Source of the DNA: an uncultured Alistipes sp.
Lineage (GTDB): Bacteria; Bacteroidota; Bacteroidia; Bacteroidales; Rikenellaceae
DNA: 50,181 nt
Assembly (NCBI RefSeq): GCF_902388705.1
Contig: NZ_CABMQJ010000013.1
Location: 1-50,181, forward strand
Direction of reading: 5' to 3'
Shown: piece by piece, positions 9,661-18,602 of the stretch
How the letters are laid out: each line of letters starts with the position of its first letter
Position numbering within the stretch: the first letter of the stretch is position 1
Notes under the pieces: generated by a model
Databases searched by the model: none
What the model saw: only the letters and a program-made list of their open reading frames with translations
Told to the model about the DNA's origin: nothing
Translations under genes and position numbers: made by a program

Positions 9661-11058
9661 TTAATATCCGTAATTCTGGTCGCTCTCCGAAATACCCGAA
9701 TTGGCATCGATTTCGGCCTGCGGAATCGGCAGCGTCAGGCGGTAGTCGTCGGCGGAAATCGTCTTACCCTCGCGCGACATGGTCACTTTCAGCCGGCGCG
9801 CGTCGAACAGGCGGTGTCCCTCCCATACCAGCTCGCAGCGGCGCTCCTTGATAATCTCGGCCAGCAGCCCCGGATAGGTCTGCGCCGTGTAGCCCTCGAT
9901 ACGCTCGGCGCGCAGTTCGTTGAGCAGGCGGTTGGCCTCCGTCAAATCGGGGTTCTCGCGCATCATCAGCGCCTCGATGGCGATGAGCTGCATCTCCTCG
10001 GCACGGAACAGTTTTTCGTCGAGGCGGCCGATATCCGACGCGTCGCCGAACCACTTGGTGACCATCCACACGGGCGACCCGGCTCGGTCACGGCCGTATT
10101 CGAAGAAGACCGGCCCGCGGACGTCCTTTTCGGAGAACTGGGCGCGCAGCTCGTTGCTCGGGCGGAAAACGCTCGAATAGTCGCGGCCCACGAAGAGCGT
10201 ACCGATCGTCGACGAGCCTGCGGGACGCGACAGCTTGAAAATCGTACCGGCGTTCGACCTGTTCAGCCAAAGGTTCTGCACCTCGTCCAGCTTGGCGATG
10301 CCTACGGCGCGCAGAGCGTTGCTGGCATAGATGTAGGCGTGGGTGTACTTCTTGTGGTAGAGCGAAACCCGTGCACGGAGCGCATCGACCGCGGCCTGCG
10401 AAATGTAGGCCGTCGAGTTGGCCGCCTTGTTGTCGGCCGCCAGGTCGGGAACCGCTACCGTCAGCATGTCGTACGCGCGGGTAAGGTCGGTCATAATCTG
10501 CTCGTAGCATGCGCCGACCTTGTCGCGCGGGGGATTGCCCACCACGTGGTAATGGCTGACGTAGGGGATGCCCGGCGCGTCGTCGTCCGAAAAATCGGAG
10601 AAGAAGCAGAGCAGCTCGAAATGCGCATAGGCGCGGAAGAAGTAAGCCGTGCCGAGCGACACCTGCAGCGAGGTTTCCTCCCCGGCGTTGAGCGGCTTCA
10701 CCTTCGGGCCGTAGTTGAGCACGCGGTTGGCCTGGTTGATGATACCGTAGTAATGCGACCACAAACCGCTGACGTCGCCCGACGTGGCGGTGTAGACCCA
10801 GCCTGCGAGGTCGGTTCCGGCGCCGCCCGAATCGCCGCCCTGCACGCAGTCGTCGGCGATATATTCCGTAACGGCCAGTTTCGAGCGCAGGCTGGCCTTG
10901 CCGTAGATGCCGACCACGGCCTTATGGACGTTCTGCACGTTGCCGAACGCCTTGTCGGGGCCGACCATGTCCGTGGGATCGAGGTCGGTATAGTTACACG
11001 ACGCGAGCGCAAAAGCCGCCAGCAGCGCCGCGATGCATATCGATTGTATTTTTTTCAT
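9661..11058 (-). CDS. susD: SusD/RagB-family glycan-binding lipoprotein
   Basis: About 465 residues, a little short for SusD proteins. The signal peptide MKKIQSICIAALLAAFALASC ends in a lipobox; an ATG four codons upstream (11070) is the alternative start. Family features include the TPR-like segment with FFRAYAHFELLCFFSDF, and the C-terminal block IKERRCELVWEGHRLFDARR that marks SusD/RagB proteins. It forms the lid over the SusC transporter on the cell surface and delivers oligosaccharide to it. The gene follows susC by about 20 bases. The ligand is not readable from sequence, but the operon context points to alpha-mannose-rich glycans. Confidence 0.95.
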   Translation of the reverse strand: MKKIQSICIAALLAAFALASCNYTDLDPTDMVGPDKAFGNVQNVHKAVVGIYGKASLRSKLAVTEYIADDCVQGGDSGGAGTDLAGWVYTATSGDVSGLWSHYYGIINQANRVLNYGPKVKPLNAGEETSLQVSLGTAYFFRAYAHFELLCFFSDFSDDDAPGIPYVSHYHVVGNPPRDKVGACYEQIMTDLTRAYDMLTVAVPDLAADNKAANSTAYISQAAVDALRARVSLYHKKYTHAYIYASNALRAVGIAKLDEVQNLWLNRSNAGTIFKLSRPAGSSTIGTLFVGRDYSSVFRPSNELRAQFSEKDVRGPVFFEYGRDRAGSPVWMVTKWFGDASDIGRLDEKLFRAEEMQLIAIEALMMRENPDLTEANRLLNELRAERIEGYTAQTYPGLLAEIIKERRCELVWEGHRLFDARRLKVTMSREGKTISADDYRLTLPIPQAEIDANSGISESDQNYGY

Positions 11059-11077
11059 TGTCTGGTTCATTTTAGGG

Positions 11078-14000
11078 TTAGAAATTCATATCCACACCGA
11101 ACGTGATGGTACGGGGCTTCGGATAGGACATGACGTCCTGCGCCCCGTTGACCTCGGGGTCGGCGCCCGTGTATCCCGTCCAGGTCACGAGGTTCTCACC
11201 CTGTGCATAGAGCGTCAGGTTGCGGATGAAGCGGGTCTTCCGCATCCAGCGGTCGGGCAGCGTCCACGAGAGGCGCAGGGTCTTCAGGCGCAAATAGGAG
11301 GCGTCCTCGAGGAACTGCGAGGCCATCGGCGAAGGCTGGATGCCATCGCGGAAAGCCGGCACGTCGGTCACGTCGCCCTCCTTCATCCACATGCGGAGCA
11401 TGCGCACGGGCTTGTTGCCGTTGAACTTGTGGTTGTCCATATACCAGCGCTGGCAGTTCATCACCGTATAGTGGTAGGCATAGGTGAACTGTGCGTCGAG
11501 CTGCACGCCCTTGTAGCGCAGCCGGGTCGTGATGCCGCCGAAGACGGGCACTTCGTACGTTCCCAGGTGGTCGGCCATATACGCCTGGTTGATGTCGGTC
11601 GTGAGCTGTCCGTAGTTGTCGTAGAAGACGGGCATGCCGTTGGCGGGGCTGACGCCTGCGTAGTAAGGCATGATCCACGTACCGAGCGGACGGCCCAGTT
11701 CATAGAGCGTGTTGCCGTTCTTGTAGCGCCCCTCCTTATTCGACCAGGTGCCCAGGTCGGTAATCTCGCTCTTGTTGTAGGTGTAGTTGAACCCGAGATC
11801 CCACTGGAAGTTCTGCGTCTTGACGGGCGTGGTGTTGACGCCGAGCTCGACACCGCGGTTGACGATGGAGCCCGCATTGGCCAGAATCGAGCTGAAACCG
11901 CTGGTCATCGAGATGTTCTTCGACATGTAGAGGTCTTTGGTCTTGATGTTATAGAAGTCGAAGGTGACGTTCACGCGCGAATCCAGCACCGAGACGTCCA
12001 GTCCGACGTTGGTCTGGGCCGAGGTTTCCCAGCGCAGTTCGCTGTTGCCGAGCTGGCCGTGGCTGTAACCCGATTCGCCGTTGTAGGACGAGTTGTAGTA
12101 GCCGTCGAACGTCCCGAAGTCGCTCACGCCGTCCTGGTTACCCGTCGTACCGTAGCTGGCGCGCAGCTTCAGCTGGTTGAGCCACTTCGCGTTGTCGAAC
12201 CACGACTCCGACGAGATGAGCCAGCTGGCGCCGACCGACCAGAACGTGGCGCTGGCGTTGTCCTCGTAGAATTTCGACGAGGTGTCGTGGCGCAGCGAGG
12301 CGGAAAGGTTGTACTTGTTGCCGATCGAGTAGCTGGCCTGCGCGAAGAACGACATGAGGTTGCTCATCGTGCGGCCGCCGCCGATCGAGGGCGGGAAAAG
12401 CGACGAACCCGACTTGTCGCCGATACCGGCCGGCGACTGCATCATGTCGGAATTCAAATCGTAGCCCGTGAAGTTCGACGTGTACCATTTGCCCTGGAAC
12501 ATCTCCATACCGGCCACGGCGTTGAGCGAATGTCCGTTGGCGAAATCCTTGTTGACGTTGACGGTATTGGTCCACGTGTAGCGGAACAGTTCCGACGAGG
12601 TCTGGCCGTAGTAACCGTGGTTCTGCTGCGCATTGGGATGGTCGCGGTGCAGCGTCGACACGTTGCGGTTGTACATGAAATCCAGTCCGAAATTGGTCTT
12701 TACGGAGAGCCAGTCCGTGATGGAGGCTTTCGCATACACCGAAGCGACGGTTTTCAGGCGGCCCGTTTCACGGTCGTAATATTTGGTGATGAGCGTCGGG
12801 TTGTCGACGTTGTACCAGTCGTCGGGCGACTCGTAGGGATAGGCCAGCAGCGTGGTGAACCACGGGTTGCCCCAGTTCTGGCGTCCGGCGCCGGCTTCGG
12901 GGTCTGCGAAGTTGGTCTTGCTGTAACCGACCGTGGCCTTCAGCCCTAGGTCGAGCCACTTGGTCGCCTTGTGGTCGATATTGAAACGCGTCGAATAACG
13001 GTCGAGGCTCGACTTCTTGAGAATTCCCTGCTGCGTCAGGTAAGAGCCCGAGATGAAGAAACGGGTCTTGTCGCTGCCGCCCGAAACCGAAACGCTGTGC
13101 TCCTGCAGGAAACCCGTCTGGGTCATCAAATCCATCCAGTCGGTGTTGGTGGCGCGGGCTTTGGCCAGCCGCGCGAGGTCGGCCTCCGAAGCCGTGCCGT
13201 CCATTTCGCGCTTGAGGTACTGCATCATCGGATAGAAGTTGCTGTTGGGTTCCGACATCACGCACTGCAGCTGGTACTGGAGGTTCTGCTCGCTGTTCAT
13301 CATGTCGATGTAATCCACCAGGAACGAGAAACCGAACTGGTTGCGGTAGTTGATGTTCGTGCGTCCGCTCTGGCCGCTCTTGGTCGTAATGACAATCACG
13401 CCGTTGGCGCCGCGCGAACCGTAAATCGCCGTGGCCGAAGCGTCTTTCAGTACCTGGATGTCGGCGATGTCGTTGGAGTTGAGCGCCGCGAAATCGGCCG
13501 ACTGCACCATCACGCCGTCCATAATATAAAGAGGTGTGTTGCTGCCGTTTATCGAGCCGGTGCCGCGCACGCGAATCGACAGGTCGTTGCTGCCCGGCTG
13601 GCCCGAGCCGCTCGAAATCATCACGCCGGGGGTCTGGCCCTGCAGGCGGTTTTCGAGCGTGGGCGACGACTGGAACTGGAGTTTTTCGCCCGAAACCTGC
13701 GACAGGGCGCCCGTCGTCTGCGCACGGCGCACGGTGTTGTAACCCACGACCACGACTTCATCGAGCCGCTGGGCGTCTTCTTCGAGCTGCACGCGAATGG
13801 CCGTACGCGAAGCGACGGCTACCTCCTGCGTGCTGTAGCCCACATACGATACGGAGAGGACGGCGTCGTCCGCACAGCTGACGGTCGTCACGCCGTTGAT
13901 ATCGGTAGAAGCGCCCGACACGGTTCCTTTGATTACGACACTCGCACCGATTACCGGTCCCGCCTGGTCGACGACAGTCACCGTACGCGCGGCGGTCGTC

Positions 14001-14080
14001 TTCTGCTCCTGCGCCGAAACGGTCAATCCCGGCAGCAGGGAGAGCAGGACCATACAAACAGAGTAAAAGTGTAATTTCAT
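11078..14080 (-). CDS. susC: SusC/RagA-family TonB-dependent outer-membrane transporter
   Basis: 1000 residues with a signal peptide ending near LTVSAQ. An N-terminal CarboxypepD_reg-like domain follows (about residues 30-105: GPVIGASVVIKGT, SVSYVGYSTQEV). Next come the TonB box/plug region (RLDEVVVVGYNTVRRAQTTGA) and the plug with DIQVLKDASATAIYGSRGANGVIVITTK. The beta-barrel ends in the terminal aromatic TFGVDMNF, as expected for an outer-membrane porin-like barrel. It imports oligosaccharides with energy from TonB-ExbBD. It is the first gene of the seven-gene operon and has its own promoter and a long structured leader. It is the only SusC/SusD pair in the window, so it probably serves all the mannan-active enzymes here. 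Confidence 0.97.
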   Translation of the reverse strand: MKLHFYSVCMVLLSLLPGLTVSAQEQKTTAARTVTVVDQAGPVIGASVVIKGTVSGASTDINGVTTVSCADDAVLSVSYVGYSTQEVAVASRTAIRVQLEEDAQRLDEVVVVGYNTVRRAQTTGALSQVSGEKLQFQSSPTLENRLQGQTPGVMISSGSGQPGSNDLSIRVRGTGSINGSNTPLYIMDGVMVQSADFAALNSNDIADIQVLKDASATAIYGSRGANGVIVITTKSGQSGRTNINYRNQFGFSFLVDYIDMMNSEQNLQYQLQCVMSEPNSNFYPMMQYLKREMDGTASEADLARLAKARATNTDWMDLMTQTGFLQEHSVSVSGGSDKTRFFISGSYLTQQGILKKSSLDRYSTRFNIDHKATKWLDLGLKATVGYSKTNFADPEAGAGRQNWGNPWFTTLLAYPYESPDDWYNVDNPTLITKYYDRETGRLKTVASVYAKASITDWLSVKTNFGLDFMYNRNVSTLHRDHPNAQQNHGYYGQTSSELFRYTWTNTVNVNKDFANGHSLNAVAGMEMFQGKWYTSNFTGYDLNSDMMQSPAGIGDKSGSSLFPPSIGGGRTMSNLMSFFAQASYSIGNKYNLSASLRHDTSSKFYEDNASATFWSVGASWLISSESWFDNAKWLNQLKLRASYGTTGNQDGVSDFGTFDGYYNSSYNGESGYSHGQLGNSELRWETSAQTNVGLDVSVLDSRVNVTFDFYNIKTKDLYMSKNISMTSGFSSILANAGSIVNRGVELGVNTTPVKTQNFQWDLGFNYTYNKSEITDLGTWSNKEGRYKNGNTLYELGRPLGTWIMPYYAGVSPANGMPVFYDNYGQLTTDINQAYMADHLGTYEVPVFGGITTRLRYKGVQLDAQFTYAYHYTVMNCQRWYMDNHKFNGNKPVRMLRMWMKEGDVTDVPAFRDGIQPSPMASQFLEDASYLRLKTLRLSWTLPDRWMRKTRFIRNLTLYAQGENLVTWTGYTGADPEVNGAQDVMSYPKPRTITFGVDMNF

Positions 14081-14138
14081 TAATTTTTGGTTTAGGTTGA
14101 TAAAATGGTTTCCGTAGAACAGTAGTTTCGTAAATCAT

Positions 14139-14176
14139 GCGGGAGCGGCGGTTTCGGGCCCTGAAACGCCGCCCGC
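14139..14176 (-). promoter_or_regulatory. Hairpin in the susC leader
   Basis: A long GC-rich imperfect inverted repeat (TTTC...GAAA near the tip, CGGCG/CGCCG and GCGGG/CCCGC below, with small bulges) lies about 60 bases upstream of the susC start and downstream of the predicted promoter. No T-run follows it on the minus strand, so it is not an obvious terminator. It may stabilise the mRNA or regulate translation. Confidence 0.5.
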
Positions 14177-14240
14177 AGTTTTGAGAGAATAGACTATTTC
14201 AAAGTCATGGGAAGTCAGTTGGTTCGGTTTGAGGTTTACA

Positions 14241-14248
14241 CAAATTTA
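14241..14248 (-). promoter_or_regulatory. Predicted -7 box of the susC operon (TAAATTTG)
   Basis: Minus-strand TAAATTTG fits the Bacteroidetes -7 consensus TAnnTTTG. It predicts a leader of about 150 bases before susC. No TTTG sits at the ideal -33 spacing, which would suit a promoter needing an activator such as the adjacent HTCS. Confidence 0.55.
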
Positions 14249-14286
14249 GCAAACAGCCCCGGGGAAAGGGATGCATCGCGGACAAA

Positions 14287-14348
14287 AAAAGTATCCTGAT
14301 TCGCACAAGGTAAATCACGGCCCCTTTTATGCCAATCAGGATACTTTT
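14287..14348 (-). terminator. Terminator of the HTCS gene: 15-bp inverted repeat
   Basis: Perfect 15-base inverted repeats (14287-14301 and 14334-14348) enclose a 32-base loop. On the minus strand the second arm runs into a T-run. It begins 16 bases after the HTCS stop, so it should end that transcript before the susC promoter. The loop is unusually long for a terminator. Confidence 0.65.
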
Positions 14349-14364
14349 CCGCTCCCGGTGCAAA

Positions 14365-17300
14365 CTACTGCTTCGTACGGTATTCCTTGGGTTTGAGCCC
14401 GTATTTCTTCTGGAATTCGCGGTAGAAATAAGACTTGTTCGAAATCCCCACGCGGTACATGATCTCCTGAATGGTGAGGTGGGTGGTCGTCAGCAGGCGG
14501 GCCGCATACTCGAAACGGTACTCCTTGATGAATTCGCTCGGCGTGCGTCCCGAAATCTTCTTGAACTTCCGGTAGAAATTGCGGGCCGTCAGCCCGAGGC
14601 GTTCGGCAATCAGCTCCATGCGCAGGTTCTCGCTCTCGATATGCTCCTGTATGGCGTCCACGACAGCGTCCATGAAGAGTTTGTCGGTCTGGTGCATCTT
14701 CTGCCCCTCGACGACCGTATAGACGCTCTCGGGCGTATTGTAATAATCCTTCAGCATCCGGCGGCTGGCTATCAGCCGTTCGACCGTGGCGCAGAGCACC
14801 GGCACGGAGAACGGTTTGGTCAGGTAGGCGTCGGCCCCCGACACCAGCCCCTCGACCTGCTCGTTCTCGGTAATCTTCGCCGAAACGACGACGATTGGGA
14901 TACCGCGCAGGAATTTATCGCTGCGCACGGCATTCACCAGCTCCAGCCCGCTCGCGCCCGCCATGACGATGTCGGTGATAATCAGGTCGGGCGTCATCTC
15001 GCTCAGGCGTGTGAGCGCCTCGGCCACATCGTGGCACGTGCTGACGCGGAACTGCCCGGAAAGCGCCGATTCGATCAGCCACACGATGTCCTTGTTGTCG
15101 TCCACGACCAGCACGAAGGGCTTTTCACCTCCGCGCGGCGGGACCGGAGCGGCACCGGCCGGCTTCTGCACCGCCTCCCCACCGGCATCCCCGTCCGTCA
15201 GCTCCCGATACGGCAGGCGCACCGTGAATTCGGCATACCGGCCGACCTCGCTGTCCACCGAAATCTCCCCGCCGAGCGCCTGCACCAGCCCGCGGCAGAT
15301 GAAGAGCCCCAGCCCGTTGCGCGACGTGGAGTCGGTGTACATATTGCGATCCATGCTGTCCAGGATACGGTAACGGTCGAAGACATGCGCCAGCTGCTCG
15401 GGGGCTATTCCCCGCCCCGTGTTCCGGACTTTCAGCACCAGCCCGTCCCCGGCTGTCGCCGCCGAAATGCGGATACATCCCCGCTGGGGCGTGTATTTCA
15501 TCGCATTGGACACGAGGTTGAAGATTACTTTCTTCAGGAATGCATCATCGGTGTTCCACACCAGTTCCGGCGGCACCTCCGACAGCAGTTCGATGCCGTT
15601 GCGCTCCGCGGCGTCGGCGAACGAGCGCACCTGCACGCAGAGCATCGCGGCGACATCGACGCTGTGGATGCGGACGCGGCCGAATCCCTCCTCCTCGATT
15701 TTCCGGAAATCCAGTATCTCCTGAATCAGGTCGTTGAGACCCTTGACGTTCTCGTGCATCACATCCGTATACTTGTGCAGCTGCGGATTCTCCGCGCCCA
15801 GCTGCGCGATTCGCTCGTTCATGCCGTTGATAAGCGTCAGCGGCGTACAGAGCTCATGCGAAATGTTGACGAAGAAATTGAGCCGCGCCTCATAGATTTT
15901 TTCGCGCTGCTCCTCCTCCAGCCGGGCCACGACGCGCTGCTGCTGCCTGCGGTAATGCCTGCGCAGCAAGGCGGCAAACAGCCACACGAGCCCCGCCGCG
16001 AGCAGGATATAGCACATGAGGGCCGCCGTCGTGCGGTACCACGGCGGCAGCACCGTCAGGGGCAGCGTGTAGATTTGCGTGGCGCGGTCCATGACGTTGC
16101 TCTTATAGCGCACGTGCAGCAGGTAGCTGCCCGCGGGAATATTCATAAAGGCGACGCGGTTGTTTTTCTGCAATTCCACCCACTCGTCAGAATAGCCCTC
16201 CAGCATGTAGGAATACTCGTAGTTGTCGCCGTTCAGGTAGTCGACAGCCACGAAAGAGACGGCGAAGCCGGTCGTACGGGGCGCAATACGCACCGGGGGA
16301 GGGTCGCCGTGTCCGTCGCCCGTATAGTCCGACAGAGGCACGAGCGTCCCGTCCGGAAGTTCGAGATCCATGAAGCGCAGCCGGGGTTTGTAGTCGGCGG
16401 GGGCCTCGGCCATGGGGTCTATCCACACCACGCCGTTCACGCCGCCGAAGAAAAGCCGGTCGGTATAGGGACATTTCCAGTAAGCGTCGTCGCAGAACTC
16501 GATGACGCGCAAATCGGAAGAGGAGTAGTTGTGGAAAAAGTCGTGGCCGGGGCTGTACTGCGCGAGGCCCTTGTTCGTGCTCAACCAGATGCAGCCGTGC
16601 GCATCCTCCAGCACGCCGTGTATCATGTCATTGACGATGCCGTTGCGGCGGTTGAACTGCCGGATATCGCCCTCGGGCGTGAGCAGTATCAGCCCCGAGC
16701 TGGCACCGCAGTAGAGCCCCGACTCGCGGCTCTTGCACAGGCAGAGCAAATCGCCCAGCGCCCGGCTTTGCAGGCGATGCATATCGACAAACACGTACTT
16801 CTTGGTCCGCATGTCGAAGCGTATCAGCCCGTAACCGCCGCGCATGCCCAACAGCAGCGTCGAGTCGCTTTCGCGTATCAGGGCATAGAACTCGTTGCAG
16901 TCGCGGCGCCCCAGCCGGAACCGGTAACGGCGCATTGCCGTCACGACGGGCCTGTCGCCCTTTCCGATTGTCAGTTCGACCAGCGCATCCGTATCGCAGG
17001 CGAGGTAGAGTGTCGAGTCGTTCACCTCGCACATCTGGTGGACGCCGCGTATCTCCGGCATCCCCGGCTGCAGGGGCAGCGTCCGCATCCGGTCGTCCCC
17101 GTACGAATAATAGGTAAGCCCCGGGCCCGAGGTTCCGAGCCATACGACATTCCGGGCAGGGCTGCTGCAGAAGCTGAAAACCTCGTTGCTCGTAAGCCCC
17201 TTGCCGCGGTCGAACCGGGTCAGGCGGTCGACGGGAATATTCCCGCCGGCATAACTTTCATAATCGCGGATGCGGATTACGCCGTCGCCCTTGGTGCCTA

Positions 17301-18387
17301 TCCACAGGTTTCCCCTGTCGTCGGTATGGATGGCCCGCACGGGTTTGAGCACCTTTTGCGGCATGTCCTCCATGAGCAGCGTCGTGAACAACTCCTCCTT
17401 GTCGCAGTACATGTAGACCCCGTAGCCGTCGGTTCCGACCCAGAGGATATCCTGGTTGCAATCGGCCCACAGGCAGAAAACGCGGTAGTCCGAGGCAATC
17501 AGCTCGCAGCGGCCTCCTTTCTCGGGAACACGGCCCAGGGCCCCGGCCAGGAAGCCCACGTAAACCTCGTCCCCGAACGAACAGACCGTCGACACGGTAA
17601 AGCCCGTTTCGCCCAGCTGCGAAAGGTCGGAGAGCTGCACCAGCGATTCGTCCTTGCACGTATACCGCCACAGCCCGCCCGAAGTGTCGACGAAATGAAG
17701 CCTGCCGCCATTGAAGAACGCCTTGCGCACCGGACGTGCGGAGAGCTGGCGCCCGGATACCCGTACGAGGCTTTTCCCTTCGCCGTCGTTGAGCCGGTAA
17801 CGCACCAGCTCCCCGTCCCGCCCCAGGGAGCAGAACTCCCGGGGCGCCTCCGACCAGACGGCGACAATATCCGCAGCGCGGACGCCCGGAATATACACGT
17901 CCTCGAAAAAGGCGCGCCCCGGGCGGTAGCAGGTGATAAAATCCTCCCCCGAGAAAAGCACGGTGTTTCCCTCGCTGTCCGAAGCGATGTTCTCCACGTC
18001 GACATACTGCATATAGCTCTCGACGACGCGCCGCTCGCGCAGGGAAAATTTATTGATGCCCAGCGAAGTGGCCACCCACAGGTAGCCCTTTTCGGCCGGG
18101 ACTATCTCCAGCACGATATTGCTGCACAGCGAAAACTCGTTGTCCAGCTCCATGCGGAAAACAAAGGTATTCTTGCCGTTGTAGAGGTGCAGTCCGTCGT
18201 AGGTTCCGATCCACATATTGGCATCCTCGTCCTGGTACATCGCCAGTACGGCGTTGTTCGCCAGCTGCACGTCCGCCTTGACCAGCGACCGCGCCGAAAG
18301 GCCTGCCGCCAGCGCCAGAGCGGGCAGCAGCAACAGCAGCCGGCGGCAAACCGGCAGCCATGAGGTATGCGAAAAACGGGAAAACAT
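14365..18387 (-). CDS. Hybrid two-component system regulator (HTCS), apparently active
   Basis: 1340 residues. A signal sequence is followed by a large periplasmic sensor with two-component beta-propeller repeats (IWIGT/LWIGTKGDGVIRI type) and a Y_Y_Y domain, then one membrane helix (about 787-808). The cytoplasmic part has a histidine kinase with ISHELCTP (H844), an N box (VSNAMKYTP) and glycine boxes TGRGI and NGLGLFI. A receiver follows with D1096/D1097, the acceptor D1139 (IITDIVM) and K1191. The C-terminus is an AraC-type HTH ending in KKYGLKPKEYR. All key phosphorelay residues are present. HTCS proteins bind breakdown oligosaccharides in the periplasm and activate the neighbouring SusC operon, here 285 bases downstream on the same strand. 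Likely ligand: a mannan-derived oligosaccharide (inference). Confidence 0.95.
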   Translation of the reverse strand: MFSRFSHTSWLPVCRRLLLLLPALALAAGLSARSLVKADVQLANNAVLAMYQDEDANMWIGTYDGLHLYNGKNTFVFRMELDNEFSLCSNIVLEIVPAEKGYLWVATSLGINKFSLRERRVVESYMQYVDVENIASDSEGNTVLFSGEDFITCYRPGRAFFEDVYIPGVRAADIVAVWSEAPREFCSLGRDGELVRYRLNDGEGKSLVRVSGRQLSARPVRKAFFNGGRLHFVDTSGGLWRYTCKDESLVQLSDLSQLGETGFTVSTVCSFGDEVYVGFLAGALGRVPEKGGRCELIASDYRVFCLWADCNQDILWVGTDGYGVYMYCDKEELFTTLLMEDMPQKVLKPVRAIHTDDRGNLWIGTKGDGVIRIRDYESYAGGNIPVDRLTRFDRGKGLTSNEVFSFCSSPARNVVWLGTSGPGLTYYSYGDDRMRTLPLQPGMPEIRGVHQMCEVNDSTLYLACDTDALVELTIGKGDRPVVTAMRRYRFRLGRRDCNEFYALIRESDSTLLLGMRGGYGLIRFDMRTKKYVFVDMHRLQSRALGDLLCLCKSRESGLYCGASSGLILLTPEGDIRQFNRRNGIVNDMIHGVLEDAHGCIWLSTNKGLAQYSPGHDFFHNYSSSDLRVIEFCDDAYWKCPYTDRLFFGGVNGVVWIDPMAEAPADYKPRLRFMDLELPDGTLVPLSDYTGDGHGDPPPVRIAPRTTGFAVSFVAVDYLNGDNYEYSYMLEGYSDEWVELQKNNRVAFMNIPAGSYLLHVRYKSNVMDRATQIYTLPLTVLPPWYRTTAALMCYILLAAGLVWLFAALLRRHYRRQQQRVVARLEEEQREKIYEARLNFFVNISHELCTPLTLINGMNERIAQLGAENPQLHKYTDVMHENVKGLNDLIQEILDFRKIEEEGFGRVRIHSVDVAAMLCVQVRSFADAAERNGIELLSEVPPELVWNTDDAFLKKVIFNLVSNAMKYTPQRGCIRISAATAGDGLVLKVRNTGRGIAPEQLAHVFDRYRILDSMDRNMYTDSTSRNGLGLFICRGLVQALGGEISVDSEVGRYAEFTVRLPYRELTDGDAGGEAVQKPAGAAPVPPRGGEKPFVLVVDDNKDIVWLIESALSGQFRVSTCHDVAEALTRLSEMTPDLIITDIVMAGASGLELVNAVRSDKFLRGIPIVVVSAKITENEQVEGLVSGADAYLTKPFSVPVLCATVERLIASRRMLKDYYNTPESVYTVVEGQKMHQTDKLFMDAVVDAIQEHIESENLRMELIAERLGLTARNFYRKFKKISGRTPSEFIKEYRFEYAARLLTTTHLTIQEIMYRVGISNKSYFYREFQKKYGLKPKEYRTKQ

Positions 18388-18391
18388 GAGT

Positions 18392-18423
18392 TAAAGGTAA
18401 CAAGTTTTCCGGAAATCCGGAAA
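18392..18423 (-). promoter_or_regulatory. Possible HTCS promoter with 8-bp repeat
   Basis: Minus-strand TACCTTTA (18392-18399) is one base off the TAnnTTTG -7 box and lies only 4 bases before the HTCS start codon. Just upstream, TCCGGAAA is repeated in tandem (18408-18415 and 18416-18423). That pair could be a protein-binding site. The evidence is weak. Confidence 0.3.
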
Positions 18424-18476
18424 CCCGCCTCTCTTTTTTTAGCATCCGGAAGCCCGCAGCCCGCATATCGCGTACC

Positions 18477-18521
18477 GTATTACCGCATACTGCATTACCT
18501 TATATGGCATTACCTTATACG
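18477..18521. repeat. Three tandem 15-bp repeats
   Basis: Units GCATTACCTTATATG (18492-18506) and GCATTACCTTATACG (18507-18521) differ at one base; a degenerate third copy precedes them (18477-18491). They lie in the 215-base gap between GH97 and the HTCS gene. The same gap holds a small hairpin (18578-18594) just after the GH97 stop but no obvious terminator T-run. Confidence 0.6.
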
Positions 18522-18602
18522 GCACGGGCGCCGCTCCCCATCGGGATGCAGCGCCCGGCATACAGGGCACACCAGCACTGTCCGCGAAGGACAGCGCCCG
18601 GC

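Noticed and set aside
14287..14348. Invertible promoter flanked by inverted repeats
   Set aside because: The arms are only 32 bases apart, with no promoter box between them, and the T-run after the stem right behind the HTCS stop fits a terminator better.
14329..18363. Very long plus-strand open frame opposite the HTCS gene (also 3652-6165, 22201-25686, 43442-46537 on plus and 29561-32077 on minus)
   Set aside because: They are antisense to clear genes and arise from GC-rich codon use that avoids stops in the mirrored frame. They show no domain motif, signal peptide or promoter.
18578..18594. Terminator after GH97
   Set aside because: The 6-bp hairpin CTGTCC/GGACAG has no T-run on the minus strand; too weak to call.
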